A stretch of 64,000 bases of DNA from Paraburkholderia flava. Its GTDB lineage: Bacteria > Pseudomonadota > Gammaproteobacteria > Burkholderiales > Burkholderiaceae. The notes under the pieces were generated by a model, which made no database searches, was not told the DNA's origin, and was given only the letters and a program-made list of their open reading frames with translations. Positions 45,563 through 54,866 of this stretch are shown in pieces. Positions within the stretch are counted from its first letter, which is position 1. The number at the start of each line of letters is the position of its first letter. Position numbers and translations under genes: made by a program. The stretch spans positions 1,812,536 through 1,876,535 of the forward strand of contig NZ_SMRO01000002.1 of NCBI RefSeq assembly GCF_004359985.1, written 5' to 3'.

Positions 45563-46393
45563 ATGTGCCTGATCGTATTCGACTGGCGACCTGACGCGGA
45601 TGACGGCCGCGCGCTCTTCACGCTCGCCGCGAACCGCGACGAATTCTTGCGCCGCACGGCCGATCCGCTGCAATGGTGGGCGGACGCGCCGGATCTGCTC
45701 GCGGGTCGCGATCTTGTCGGCGGCGGCACGTGGCTCGGCATGACGCGCGACGGTCGCTTCGCTGCGTTGACCAACTACCGCGCGCCGCACGAAACGCGCG
45801 CGGATGCGCCCACGCGCGGCACACTCGTCAGTAACTATCTGAGCGGACCGGCTCGCGCGCCACTCGACTATCTGGCCGACGTCGCGCGCACCGGCGATCT
45901 GTACAACGGCTTCAACCTGCTGATCGGCGACTGGACCCAGCACGAACTCGCGTGGTACTGCAATCGTGGGGACGTCGTCCCGGCATTGTTGCCGCCCGGC
46001 ACGCACGGCATCTCGAACGCAGTGCTCGACACGCCGTGGCCGAAACTCGTACGCAAGCGCGCCGAACTCGATGCGCTGCTCGTCGGCGAGCCCGACGCGC
46101 CGCTCGACCGGTTGATCGAATTAATGCGCGACCCGCGCACCGCACGCGACGACCAGTTGCCTGCCACCGGGCTTCCGCTCGAACGCGAGCGGGCGTTGTC
46201 GGCGGCATTCATCGAGACGCCGGAATACGGCACGCGCGGCACGACCGCGCTGCGAGTCGTCGTGCAACCGGGCGAACCCGCGAACACCCCTCTCAACGTG
46301 AACGTCGTCGAGCGCAGCGACGACGACGGTTCGCACCGCATCACCCGACCGGGCAACTTGGAACGGCGTTTCACGTTCGACGTCGAGCGCTAA
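45563..46393 (+). CDS. NRDE family protein (TANGO2-like)
   Basis: A 276-residue protein of the NRDE/TANGO2 family, starting with the conserved Cys2 (MCLIVFDWRP) and the family name motif in LAANRDEFLRR. The block GGGTWLGMTRDGRFAALTNY is also conserved. Eukaryotic TANGO2 is linked to haem/lipid metabolism; the bacterial role is unsettled. GGAG stands before the ATG. Its last four bases overlap those of the convergent hydrolase gene. Confidence 0.9.
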   Translation: MCLIVFDWRPDADDGRALFTLAANRDEFLRRTADPLQWWADAPDLLAGRDLVGGGTWLGMTRDGRFAALTNYRAPHETRADAPTRGTLVSNYLSGPARAPLDYLADVARTGDLYNGFNLLIGDWTQHELAWYCNRGDVVPALLPPGTHGISNAVLDTPWPKLVRKRAELDALLVGEPDAPLDRLIELMRDPRTARDDQLPATGLPLERERALSAAFIETPEYGTRGTTALRVVVQPGEPANTPLNVNVVERSDDDGSHRITRPGNLERRFTFDVER

Positions 46394-47361
46394 CCTTCGA
46401 CATCCACACGCGCGAACGCGTCACGCAATGCACCGGCCGCATCCGCATGCGCACCGGCGACCTCGGGCACATAGCCGCCCATCTTGAAGAACTCGTGGAT
46501 CATCCCGTCATAGCGCACGTGCACGACCGCGTTGCCTGCGGCGCGTAGTTTCTCCGCGTAGGCCGCACCTTCGTCGACGAGCGGATCGAATTCGGCGGTC
46601 GCGATCCATGCGGGCGCGACGCCGTGAAAATCCGGCGCGCCGCGTGTGCCGTCGAGCGGCGCGAAACGCCAGTCTTCTCGATCGTGTGTATCGCGCACGT
46701 ACTGGTCGAAGAACCACTGGATCGTTTCGGCGCTCAGCAGATAGCCTTCCGCTAATCGCGCGTGAGACTCGGTCTGCTGATACGCGCTCGTCCCCGGATA
46801 GATCAGCAACTGCAGTGCGAGCGCGATGCCCGCGTCGCGTGCGAGTACCGCGCAGACGGTCGCGAGCGTGCCGCCCGCGCTATCGCCTGCAACTGCTAGT
46901 CGCGCCGGATCGATACCGTACAGCGCGGCGTTCGCGTGCAGCCACGAGAGTGCATCGAACGCATCGTCGACGGCAGTGGGAAAACGATGCTCGGGCGCGA
47001 GCCGGTAATCGACCGACAGCACCGCGCAGCCCGCATCACGCGCAAACATCCGGCACAACGCATCGTGCGTATCGACGCTGCCGACCGTGAAGCCCCCACC
47101 ATGAAAATAGACTAGTGCGGGCAACGGTTCGGCCCAGCTCGGTTCGGTCGGCTGATAGAGCCGCGCGCGGATCGTCGCGCCGTCGCGCACCGGCACCGCG
47201 AGGTCTTCGACGCCGTGCATCGGCGCACTCGCGATCTCGAGAATCGGCGCGCTCTTTTCATACGACGCGCGCGCCTGCTGCGGAGTCCGTGTGTGATACG
47301 GGGGACGTTCGGCACGCTCGACCATGTCGAGTATCTGGGCAATCTTCGGATTCAGCGGCAT
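46390..47361 (-). CDS. Alpha/beta hydrolase, hormone-sensitive lipase family
   Basis: A 323-residue esterase of the HSL (family IV) group. The oxyanion motif is VYFHGGGFTVGS, the nucleophile elbow is VAGDSAGGTLA, and the acid and base are in TAEFDPLVDEG and YDGMIHEFF. No signal peptide is seen, so it is cytoplasmic and acts on short-chain esters. The ATG at 47361 starts the family sequence; the frame is open 28 codons upstream. It follows the SDR gene by 93 bases on the same strand. Confidence 0.92.
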   Translation of the reverse strand: MPLNPKIAQILDMVERAERPPYHTRTPQQARASYEKSAPILEIASAPMHGVEDLAVPVRDGATIRARLYQPTEPSWAEPLPALVYFHGGGFTVGSVDTHDALCRMFARDAGCAVLSVDYRLAPEHRFPTAVDDAFDALSWLHANAALYGIDPARLAVAGDSAGGTLATVCAVLARDAGIALALQLLIYPGTSAYQQTESHARLAEGYLLSAETIQWFFDQYVRDTHDREDWRFAPLDGTRGAPDFHGVAPAWIATAEFDPLVDEGAAYAEKLRAAGNAVVHVRYDGMIHEFFKMGGYVPEVAGAHADAAGALRDAFARVDVEG

Positions 47362-47454
47362 CGGCGTTCGGTGCGACGCATTGAGCGCCGCACGATGAAA
47401 GAAGCGGAAAAAAGCAGCGCCGTATGATGCCACGCCACAGAGCAAATGCAGTCG

Positions 47455-48324
47455 CTACGCCGACGTCTTCACATCCGGTTTCAGCGACATCGGATCGGTC
47501 GGGTCGCGCAGTTGCTCGATGTCTTCGTGACGCAGCCGGACCGTCTCCATGATCGGCGGATGCGTGACGATGTAGAAGCGCCGTTCGCGGATCGCGTCGA
47601 ATGTGAGATCCGCGACATCGGCGGCACTCAGCTTGCCGGACTGCACCGCACGATGCAGTTGCTTGCCCGCGGTGATCTGCGAGTGCGTCGGCGCGGCGTC
47701 GTTGCGGAGCGACTCGGGACGACTGCGCTCTGCATTCGAGATGCCGGTCGGCACGAACGCCGGACACAGCAGCGAGCAGCCGACTGGACCGCCCGCGAGC
47801 TTGAGGTCGTGATACAGCGTCTCGGTCAGCGACACGACCGCATGTTTCGACGCGTTGTAGACGCCCATCGCCGGCGGCGACAGCAGCCCGGCGACCGACG
47901 CCGTGTTAATGATGTGCGCGGGCTCGTCCTGTCGCAGCATGATCGGCGTGAAGATTCGCACGCCGTGCGCGACGCCCATCACGTTGACGCCGAACACCCA
48001 CGCCCAGTCGTTCGCGCTGCTTTCCCATATGAACCCACCCGAGCCGACGCCCGCGTTGTTGAACAGCAGATGGACCTTGCCGAACGCATCGAGTGCGGCG
48101 AGCGCGAGCGCTTCGACCTGGGTGGGATCGGAGACGTCAGTGGGCACGCCGATCGCATCGGCGCCTGACGTGCGCAGTGCATCGACGGTTTGTGCGAGCG
48201 CGGCGGCGTCGACATCGGCGAGCACGAGCTTCATGCCGAGCGACGCGCCCTTCTCCGCGAACGCACGACCGAAGCCGCTGGCCGCGCCAGTTATTACGGC
48301 GACTTTGCCGGGGAAATCGAACAT
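47455..48324 (-). CDS. Short-chain dehydrogenase/reductase
   Basis: A 289-residue classical SDR. The cofactor motif is TGAASGFGRAFA, NNAG is present, the catalytic Ser lies in NTASVAGLLSP and the Tyr-Lys pair in YNASKHAVVSL. The Asp after strand 2 (LVLADVD) suggests NAD preference. AGGAG is five bases before the ATG. It probably forms a two-gene unit with the HSL-type esterase downstream; substrate unknown. Confidence 0.92.
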   Translation of the reverse strand: MFDFPGKVAVITGAASGFGRAFAEKGASLGMKLVLADVDAAALAQTVDALRTSGADAIGVPTDVSDPTQVEALALAALDAFGKVHLLFNNAGVGSGGFIWESSANDWAWVFGVNVMGVAHGVRIFTPIMLRQDEPAHIINTASVAGLLSPPAMGVYNASKHAVVSLTETLYHDLKLAGGPVGCSLLCPAFVPTGISNAERSRPESLRNDAAPTHSQITAGKQLHRAVQSGKLSAADVADLTFDAIRERRFYIVTHPPIMETVRLRHEDIEQLRDPTDPMSLKPDVKTSA

Positions 48325-48343
48325 GGTGTCTCCTTGTCGACCC

Positions 48344-48440
48344 GAGTTAGCGCTTTAGCGCTTACTCGGGTCCCATGCCGGAGTTGGCGTTTTAGCTGTC
48401 GAACAGAGTTAGCGCTTCAGCGCTTACTCTGATCCCATGC
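48344..48440. repeat. Paired 35-bp hairpin repeats
   Basis: Two copies (48344-48378 and 48406-48440) share GAGTTAGCGCTT(T/C)AGCG and then CTTACTC followed by TCCCATGC. Each can fold into a stem (GAGT, AGCGC with GCGCT, ACTC). A degenerate third copy (GGAGTTGGCGTTTTAGCT) lies between them. The pattern resembles a dispersed REP-like element; it sits upstream of the SDR gene and downstream of the CurA-like gene. Confidence 0.75.
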
Positions 48441-48531
48441 AGAGCACCGTACTCCGGCGTCGATGCCTGTTGGCGCGAAGCGCCTACTGCGCGTCCACCC
48501 CAGATGATTGCCGTGTGACTCAGAAGATCAA

Positions 48532-49530
48532 TCAAACCAGCTTAACCAGCTGCTTCCCGAAATTCTTCCCCTTCAACAACCCCAGAAACGCCTCCGGCGC
48601 AGCATCAAGCCCCTGAGCAACCGTCTCGCGATACTGCAGCTTGCGTTGTGCGACCAGCGTACCGAGCTGCGTCAGCGCTTCGGGCCACACCTCCATGTGT
48701 TCGCTGACGATAAAGCCCTGGACAAGCAAGCGCTGCGTGAGCATCAGCGCCGGATGCTTGAGCGGTAACGGCGCACCATCGTAGTTCGCGATCATCCCGC
48801 ACAGCGCGATGCGCCCGAACGCATTCATCCGTGCGAGTACCGCATCGAGCACCTCACCGCCGACGTTCTCGAAGTACCCGTCGACGCCATTCGGCGTCAC
48901 CGCCTTCAGGTCCTTATAAAGATTGCCCGCCTTGTAGTCGACGCACGCGTCGAAGCCGAGTGTCTCGACCACATAGCGGCATTTGTCGGCGCCGCCCGCG
49001 ATGCCGACCGCGTGGCAACCGGCCAGCTTTGCCAGTTGACCGACCACGCTGCCGACCGCGCCGCTCGCCGCACTGACGACCACCGTTTCGCCGGCCTTCG
49101 GCGCGATGATCCGGTTTAGCCCGTACCACCCGGTGACGCCCGGCATGCCGACCGCACCGAGGTACGCGGACAGCGGCACGTGCGTATCGTCAATCTTGTG
49201 CAGTTCCTTGCCGTTCGACGTGCCGTACTCCTGCCAGCCGAACATGCCGACCACCTTGTCGCCGGCTGCGAATTTCGGATTTTTCGATTCGACCACTTCG
49301 CCGACCGTACCGCCGATCATCACTTCGTTCAGCGGCTGCGGCACCGCATACGATTTGGCGTCGTTCATCCGGCCGCGCATATACGGGTCGAGCGACAGGT
49401 AGTGATTGCGCACGCGCACCTCGCCATCCGCGAGGGAACCAAGCGGCGTTTCGACGAGCTTGAAGTTATCGGTCGTCGCGGCACCTTGCGGGCGCGAAAC
49501 GAGCAGGACCTGCCGGTTGATCTGGGTCAT
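48532..49530 (-). CDS. NADP-dependent MDR oxidoreductase (CurA-like)
   Basis: A 332-residue zinc-independent medium-chain reductase of the CurA/leukotriene-B4-dehydrogenase group, reducing activated double bonds with NADPH. Family marks are NHYLSLDPYMRGRMND, the VVVSAASGAVGSVVGQLAKL cofactor loop and GYFENVGGEVLDAVL. The ATG at 49530 has GGAG at suitable distance; two earlier in-frame ATGs lack one. The last 90 bases have G/T-rich third positions next to the hairpin repeats. Confidence 0.92.
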   Translation of the reverse strand: MTQINRQVLLVSRPQGAATTDNFKLVETPLGSLADGEVRVRNHYLSLDPYMRGRMNDAKSYAVPQPLNEVMIGGTVGEVVESKNPKFAAGDKVVGMFGWQEYGTSNGKELHKIDDTHVPLSAYLGAVGMPGVTGWYGLNRIIAPKAGETVVVSAASGAVGSVVGQLAKLAGCHAVGIAGGADKCRYVVETLGFDACVDYKAGNLYKDLKAVTPNGVDGYFENVGGEVLDAVLARMNAFGRIALCGMIANYDGAPLPLKHPALMLTQRLLVQGFIVSEHMEVWPEALTQLGTLVAQRKLQYRETVAQGLDAAPEAFLGLLKGKNFGKQLVKLV

Positions 49531-49623
49531 CGCGGGTGTCTCCGTGGATTGATCGCTCATTGATCGTTTAATCAAGGCACTAATGAAAACAGCAACCGTG
49601 CTGCGCGAATTACTGCACGAAAC

Positions 49624-50133
49624 TTAGCCGTCGCTCGGTCCGGGCGTCGCCGACGGATCGCTGCGCAGCCGCTGATGCGTGACGTCGCGGCCCACCGCGA
49701 GCCGTCGCATGTACTTGAACGTGCCGAGCGCCTTCGCGACGAAGTGCCCTTCGCTGTCGCGGATCTCGCCTTCGCAATAGGCCATCGTCGTCGAGCGGTG
49801 CAGCACGCGCGCATACGCGCGCAGTTCGCCGCGACCGGGCTGCATGAAGTTGACCTTCATCTCGACGGTGACGACGCCGACACCGTCGGCGGCGAGACTG
49901 CGGGCCGCCATCGCGAGCGCGACGTCGGCGAGCGTCATCGTCACGCCACCGTGCGCGACGTCCCACGTGTTCATGTGATCGGGTGCGAGCGGCAGCACGA
50001 CTTCGCTCGACCCATCGACCGCGCGCACCAGACGCACGCCGAGATGATCGACGAACGGGCTTTCGATCGCGGGCGGCGATGTGCGCTTGCCTTCACCGGC
50101 GGATGAAGGTGTGTCGCGAGGGGTATCAGTCAT
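49624..50133 (-). CDS. PaaI family hotdog thioesterase
   Basis: A 169-residue hotdog-fold acyl-CoA thioesterase. The core signature is NTWDVAHGGVTMTLADVALA, with the HGG motif and catalytic-type Asp, followed by VEMKVNFMQPGRGELRAYAR. N- and C-terminal extensions of about 25 residues are low complexity. It lies upstream of the CurA-like gene on the same strand. Confidence 0.9.
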   Translation of the reverse strand: MTDTPRDTPSSAGEGKRTSPPAIESPFVDHLGVRLVRAVDGSSEVVLPLAPDHMNTWDVAHGGVTMTLADVALAMAARSLAADGVGVVTVEMKVNFMQPGRGELRAYARVLHRSTTMAYCEGEIRDSEGHFVAKALGTFKYMRRLAVGRDVTHQRLRSDPSATPGPSDG

Positions 50134-50152
50134 TGCGTGTTATTGCTGCGGA

Positions 50153-50455
50153 TCACACTTCGAAATCGACAGCCTGACGCGCCTCGCGCACCGCGCCGAC
50201 GAACCCTTTGATCGCTTCGTGCGTCGGGTGAACCTGATACGCATCGAGCGCGGCCTTGTCGGCGAAATCGGAAATCAGCACGACGTCGTAGCTCGATTCG
50301 AGACCGGGTGTCGCGACGCCGACTTCGAGATGAAGAATGCCCGGCACGATGTCGCGGCAGCCTTCGAGTTTTTCTTTCAGCTTGAGCGCGTTCTGTTCGC
50401 GCGTCGCGCCTTCGGCGTTGTCCTTCAACTTCCACATCACGATATGACGGATCAC
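50153..50455 (-). CDS. Dabb (stress-responsive A/B barrel) protein, GTG start
   Basis: A 100-residue dimeric alpha+beta barrel protein. IRHIVMWKLKD at the start and YDVVLISDFADKAALDAYQV-HPTHEAI later are the family pattern. The start codon is GTG at 50455, with an AAGG element upstream; no ATG is suitable. Function in bacteria is unknown; it is next to, and 19 bases upstream of, the PaaI thioesterase gene, so the two are probably cotranscribed. Confidence 0.88.
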   Translation of the reverse strand: MIRHIVMWKLKDNAEGATREQNALKLKEKLEGCRDIVPGILHLEVGVATPGLESSYDVVLISDFADKAALDAYQVHPTHEAIKGFVGAVREARQAVDFEV

Positions 50456-50576
50456 GGTATGACCTTCGTTCAGATTTCGAAATACCCAGGGAACACACAG
50501 GGAGGCTAACGAGGATACCCGATCGCGACGCTCTTTTCACCGAGGCGGTACTCGACCAGAACGGCACCGGAACAAC

Positions 50577-52058
50577 TCAGGCGTCGACTCCAGCCATCCG
50601 CACCGCGAGCGCGCCGAGCGTCGCGACCGCATCGTGCATCGTATCGAGATCGACTGCGCGGCAACTCAGGCGCACGAAGTGATCGAAGCGCCCCGCGTTC
50701 GAGAAAACCGTCCCGGGCATCACGCGAATGCCGGCGGCGAGCGCCGCATCGAACAGCGCTTCCGACGACACCGTCTGCGGCAATTCGATCCAGAAGCACA
50801 TGCCGCCGCGCGGCGGCGTGAAGCGCGTCCCGTGCGGAAACGACTGCGCAACGGCCAGCGCCATCCGGTCGCGCTGCACGGCAAGCCGTTCGCGCAAGCG
50901 GCGCAGATGCCGCTCATACGCACCCGTCTCGAGGAACCCGGCAAGCACCGCCTGCGAGAACGGTTCGTTGGGCCGTGTCTGCGCAAACTTCAGCATCGCG
51001 ATCCGCGAACGCCAGCGTCCGCCGTCCATCCAGCCGACCCGCATACCCGGCGCGAGTGTCTTGTTGAACGACGTGCTGTAGATCACCGTGCCGTCGATGT
51101 CCCAGGCCTTCAATGGCTTAAGCGGCGTAGCACGCTCGCCAGGCAGCGGATCGACCAGATCGCGGTACGGGTCGTCCTCGATCAGCGCGACACCTGCCTG
51201 CGCGCACAGCGCGACCACCCTCGCCTTGTGCGCGTCGGGCATCACGCTGCCGAGCGGATTCTGCAGATGCGGCACGACCACGATCGCCTTGATGTCCGGA
51301 TGCGTCTGCAACGCGAATTCGAATGCCTCGACGACGAGGCCCGTCGTCGGGCTCGCAGGGATTTCGAGCGCGCGCAGGCCGAGCGTCTCGAGTACCTGCA
51401 GCAGACCGAAGAAGCACGGCGATTCGACCGCCACCGTATCGCCGGGCTGCGTAACCGCGCGCAGTGCGAGATTGATCGCCTCGATGCCGCCATGCGTGAC
51501 GATGATCTCGTCGGCGGTCGTTTCGATGCCCGCCTCGAGCGCGCGCCGCGCGACGACCGCGCGCAGTTCGGGGTCGCCGCGATCGTGGCCGGGCGTCGTC
51601 AGCAGCGAAGGCCGTTGACGCAGCACGCGCTGTGCCGCCTTCTGCAATGCGTCTGTCGGATAGAGGTCCGGCGCGGCGGTTGCTCCACCGAGATTCAACG
51701 CGTCCGGAAAGCGCTGATACCGCGCGACGATCGACGACACGGCCGTATGAATGCCGACGAACTGCGCGTCGCCGGGCACGCTGTCCGCATCGGGTTCGAG
51801 CGCAGCGGGCAGCGCGGTGGTCCGCTGCGGCTGCACGTAGTAGCCGGCGCGTGGCCGCGCGTGAATCAGCGCCGCGCGTTCGAGCGCGCGATAGCTCTCG
51901 GTCGCGGTCGACAGGCTTACGCCGTGCCGCTGCATGAACGCGCGCATCGACGGCATGCGGTCGCCTGGTCGCAGGATGCCGCTGTCGATCGCTCGACGGT
52001 ACTGGTCAGCCAGTTGTTGATAGAGCGGCGCGGCGTGTAGCGAAGTCTTGTCGGTCAT
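50577..52058 (-). CDS. MocR-type GntR/aminotransferase regulator
   Basis: A 493-residue transcription factor with an N-terminal GntR winged helix (residues about 10-75, LYQQLADQYRRAIDSGILRP and GVSLSTATESYRALERAAL) and a class I aminotransferase-like domain. The PLP-binding Lys is in YSTSFNKTLAPGMRVGW. Relatives sense PLP or amino-acid derivatives and often control the divergent gene. Here that gene encodes a DUF2917 protein 180 bases away. An ATG at 52058 starts the GntR domain; the frame is open further upstream. Confidence 0.9.
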   Translation of the reverse strand: MTDKTSLHAAPLYQQLADQYRRAIDSGILRPGDRMPSMRAFMQRHGVSLSTATESYRALERAALIHARPRAGYYVQPQRTTALPAALEPDADSVPGDAQFVGIHTAVSSIVARYQRFPDALNLGGATAAPDLYPTDALQKAAQRVLRQRPSLLTTPGHDRGDPELRAVVARRALEAGIETTADEIIVTHGGIEAINLALRAVTQPGDTVAVESPCFFGLLQVLETLGLRALEIPASPTTGLVVEAFEFALQTHPDIKAIVVVPHLQNPLGSVMPDAHKARVVALCAQAGVALIEDDPYRDLVDPLPGERATPLKPLKAWDIDGTVIYSTSFNKTLAPGMRVGWMDGGRWRSRIAMLKFAQTRPNEPFSQAVLAGFLETGAYERHLRRLRERLAVQRDRMALAVAQSFPHGTRFTPPRGGMCFWIELPQTVSSEALFDAALAAGIRVMPGTVFSNAGRFDHFVRLSCRAVDLDTMHDAVATLGALAVRMAGVDA

Positions 52059-52237
52059 GGGGCGATGGTGCGCATCGACGACCCGATGCGACAGATACAG
52101 GTCGCGTGTTTTCGGACCGGTACAGCGCATCGCCGGGCTGGTCTGCACCGGTGCAGACCACTTGCCACTGTGGCTGTTTCGCGCGCGACGAGGGTCATAA
52201 GCTGGAGGCGTTCTGTTTCCGTTGCCGAGGCTCCATC

Positions 52238-52630
52238 ATGTCCGCACTGTCGTTGTTCGATCGCCCCACTTCCTGCGCTTCTTTCGAGCGATGGCAACTC
52301 GAACCCGGACAGACCGCGATGCACGATGTCGCCGCGCACACGTCGATCGTCGCGGTGGCCGGCGATATCGATCTGACGTTTCGCGATCACTCGCTCGCGT
52401 GGCTCGGCGCCGACATGCCGGTCGTTTGCGTGACGGTGCGCGAAGGCGAACGCTACTGGATCGAACAGCGCGGCGCGATCTGGCTCGCTGCATCGGCACG
52501 CACTCACAGCAAGCAGCACAACCGCTGCATCGTTCACGCGGAATCCGCCCGCACTGCATCGCGGTACGCGTTCGCGGCGCGACTGCAAGTGTGGACGCGA
52601 ATGTGGACGCGAATGTGGCTGAGAACGTAG
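52238..52630 (+). CDS. DUF2917 family protein
   Basis: A 130-residue protein with one small beta-rich domain (residues about 15-90, WQLEPGQTAMHDVAAHTSIV and the block ending IEQRGAIWLAAS), matching DUF2917 proteins, common in Burkholderia and often divergent from GntR/MocR regulators as here. The C-terminus contains a 12-bp tandem repeat (GTGGACGCGAAT at 52591-52602 and 52603-52614) giving WTRMWTRMW. Function unknown; regulation by the neighbouring MocR protein is inferred from the arrangement. Confidence 0.75.
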   Translation: MSALSLFDRPTSCASFERWQLEPGQTAMHDVAAHTSIVAVAGDIDLTFRDHSLAWLGADMPVVCVTVREGERYWIEQRGAIWLAASARTHSKQHNRCIVHAESARTASRYAFAARLQVWTRMWTRMWLRT

Positions 52631-52704
52631 GCGCGAGTCACGGATCTCCGCGCCCATCTGCGCAACGTCACGCGCAGCGACATACGAAGCTGAACCCCAC
52701 CCCA

Positions 52705-54666
52705 TCACGGACGCGGCGTAGCCGCGATGAACTCGTCGAGCAGCGCGATATCGACCGGCTTCACCAGGTGCAGATCGAAGCCCGCCTCGGTCGTGCGCTC
52801 GCGATCGCTGCGCTGACCAAAGCCGGTCATTGCGATGAACCGCGTGCTCGCCAGTTCAGGCAGCGCGCGCAGCAGTTTCAGCACCGCGAAGCCGTCGATG
52901 CCCGGCATCGCAAGATCGATCAGCGCGACGTGCGGCAGCAGGCGTCGCGCGGCATCGGCCGCGCCGCTGCCGTGATAGACGACCTGCGCCTGATGGCCCT
53001 TCATCTCGAACAGCATCGCGAGGCTATCGGCGGAATCGCGGTTGTCGTCGACGATCAGCACACGCAGCGGCAGCACGTGATCGCCGGCCGGCACATCAGC
53101 ACCGGCGACGGTCCGAAGATCGATACCGATACGCGCCGGCAACCGCACCGTGAACGTGCTGCCCCGACCAGGCCCTTCGCTTGCCGCGGAGATCGTGCCG
53201 CGATGCATCTCGATCAGCGACCGGCACAGCGTCAGGCCGATGCCCAGCCCGCTCTCGACCAGGCTCTCCTGCGTATGCGCCTGCGAGAACAGCCCGAAGA
53301 TCGACTCCAGCGCGTCCGCTGGAATGCCGCTGCCGGTATCGGACACGCGCAGCACCGCGGTGTGGTCTTCGAGCGTCGCGTGGATCCGGATGACCGTGCC
53401 CGCCGGTGAGAATTTCGACGCGTTGTGCAGCAGGTTCTGCACGATCTGCACGAGACGCGTCACGTCGCCGTTCACGCTGATCGGCGCGTTTTCGATGAGC
53501 AGGTCGATTGTCTGGTCGCGTGCGTCGACGAACGGCTGCGCAGCCTCGACGCTGCGCGTCAGTACGTCGAGCAGATCGACCGGCGCGAGCCGCAGTCCGA
53601 TCTTGCCGGACGTGATCCTGCCGACGTCGAGCAGATCGTCGACGAGCCGCGATAGATGCGTGACCTGCCGGTCCATCATGTCGCGGCAGCGGGCCACCGT
53701 TTCGCTGACGTCCGGTTCGAGCTGCATCGCGGCGAGCGCGTTGCGGATCGGCGCAAGCGGATTGCGCAGTTCGTGTGCGAGCGTCGCGAGGAACTTCTTC
53801 ATGTGCTGGCTCGCGCGCTCGACTTCCTCGAGCCGTTTGCGCTCGCTCATGTCGCGCGTGACCTTCGAGAAGCCGCGCAACTCGCGCTTCTCGTCGTAGA
53901 CCGCAGTGATCGTCACGTTGGCCCAGAACGTCGTGCCGTCCTTGCGCACACGCCAGCCTTCGTCCTCGACGCGGCCCACCTCGCGGGCCAGCGCAAGTTC
54001 GCGCTGCGGCTTGCCCGCTGCAATGTCTTCGGGACCATAAAACACCGAGAAATGCCGCCCGAGGATTTCGTCGCGCCGGTAGCCCTTGATGTGCGTCGCG
54101 CCCATGTTCCAACTCATCACGTGGCCGTCCGGGTCGAGCATGAAGATCGCGTAATCGCGCACGCTCTCGACCAGCAGACGGAAACGTTCTTCGCTCTGCC
54201 GCAGCGCTTCCATCGACTGGCGTTGCGCGGTCAGATCGCGCGTCACTTTCGAGAAGCCGCGCAACTCGCCGTGACCATCGCGCAGCGCGGTGATGATCAC
54301 GTTGGCCCAGAACAGCGAGCCGTCCTTGCGCACGCGCCAGCCCTCGTCTTCGAAGCGGCCGTGCTGCGCAGCCTGCTGCAGTTCATAGTCGGGCCAGCCG
54401 CGTTCGACCGCTTCGCGCATGTAGAAGCGCGAGAAATGCGAGCCGAGGATTTCCTGTTCCGTATATCCCTTGAGTTTCGCCGCGCCCGAGTTCCAGCTCA
54501 TCACGTGGCCGGTCGCGTCGAGCATGAAGACCGCGTAATCCTCGATCGACTGGACCAGTGCGCGGAAGCTCTCCTCGGTCGGCACGGGGAGGTCTGCGGC
54601 GGGCACGTCGGCAGGACCAACGGGGTCGGAAGAATGTCGTGGGGACGGACGATCGGACTCGCTCAT
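52705..54666 (-). CDS. Soluble hybrid histidine kinase: PAS-PAS-HisKA-HATPase-REC
   Basis: A 653-residue cytoplasmic sensor kinase without membrane segments. Two PAS domains (about residues 35-150 and 160-275) share most of their sequence, including GHVMSWN, EDEGWRVRKDG and GFSKVTRD, so they arose by duplication; their form suggests small-molecule or light/redox sensing, but no flavin Cys motif is seen. The phosphoacceptor His is in LAHELRNPLAP near residue 298, the ATPase has NLLHNASKFSP and GIPADALESIFGLFSQ, and the receiver Asp is in VALIDLAMPGID near residue 584. Output goes to an unknown phosphotransfer partner. Start is uncertain among ATG 54678, 54666 and an earlier frame opening. Confidence 0.9.
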   Translation of the reverse strand: MSESDRPSPRHSSDPVGPADVPAADLPVPTEESFRALVQSIEDYAVFMLDATGHVMSWNSGAAKLKGYTEQEILGSHFSRFYMREAVERGWPDYELQQAAQHGRFEDEGWRVRKDGSLFWANVIITALRDGHGELRGFSKVTRDLTAQRQSMEALRQSEERFRLLVESVRDYAIFMLDPDGHVMSWNMGATHIKGYRRDEILGRHFSVFYGPEDIAAGKPQRELALAREVGRVEDEGWRVRKDGTTFWANVTITAVYDEKRELRGFSKVTRDMSERKRLEEVERASQHMKKFLATLAHELRNPLAPIRNALAAMQLEPDVSETVARCRDMMDRQVTHLSRLVDDLLDVGRITSGKIGLRLAPVDLLDVLTRSVEAAQPFVDARDQTIDLLIENAPISVNGDVTRLVQIVQNLLHNASKFSPAGTVIRIHATLEDHTAVLRVSDTGSGIPADALESIFGLFSQAHTQESLVESGLGIGLTLCRSLIEMHRGTISAASEGPGRGSTFTVRLPARIGIDLRTVAGADVPAGDHVLPLRVLIVDDNRDSADSLAMLFEMKGHQAQVVYHGSGAADAARRLLPHVALIDLAMPGIDGFAVLKLLRALPELASTRFIAMTGFGQRSDRERTTEAGFDLHLVKPVDIALLDEFIAATPRP

Positions 54667-54866
54667 GGAAGCGGGCATCGAGGGAAAGTGGACAGGGTTG
54701 TAAGGGACCAAGCATACACCGGCCACCCCGTCGCGCGCACGCCTTTGGGGGCGTGCCTGGCAATCCTATACGGGTACTTACCAGGAAGCAGGCACGGGGC
54801 ATGGGGCATGCACTGCTCGTGCGTACAATGATTGGTCGTACCGTGTATTTCAGGAGATCTGCGTCG

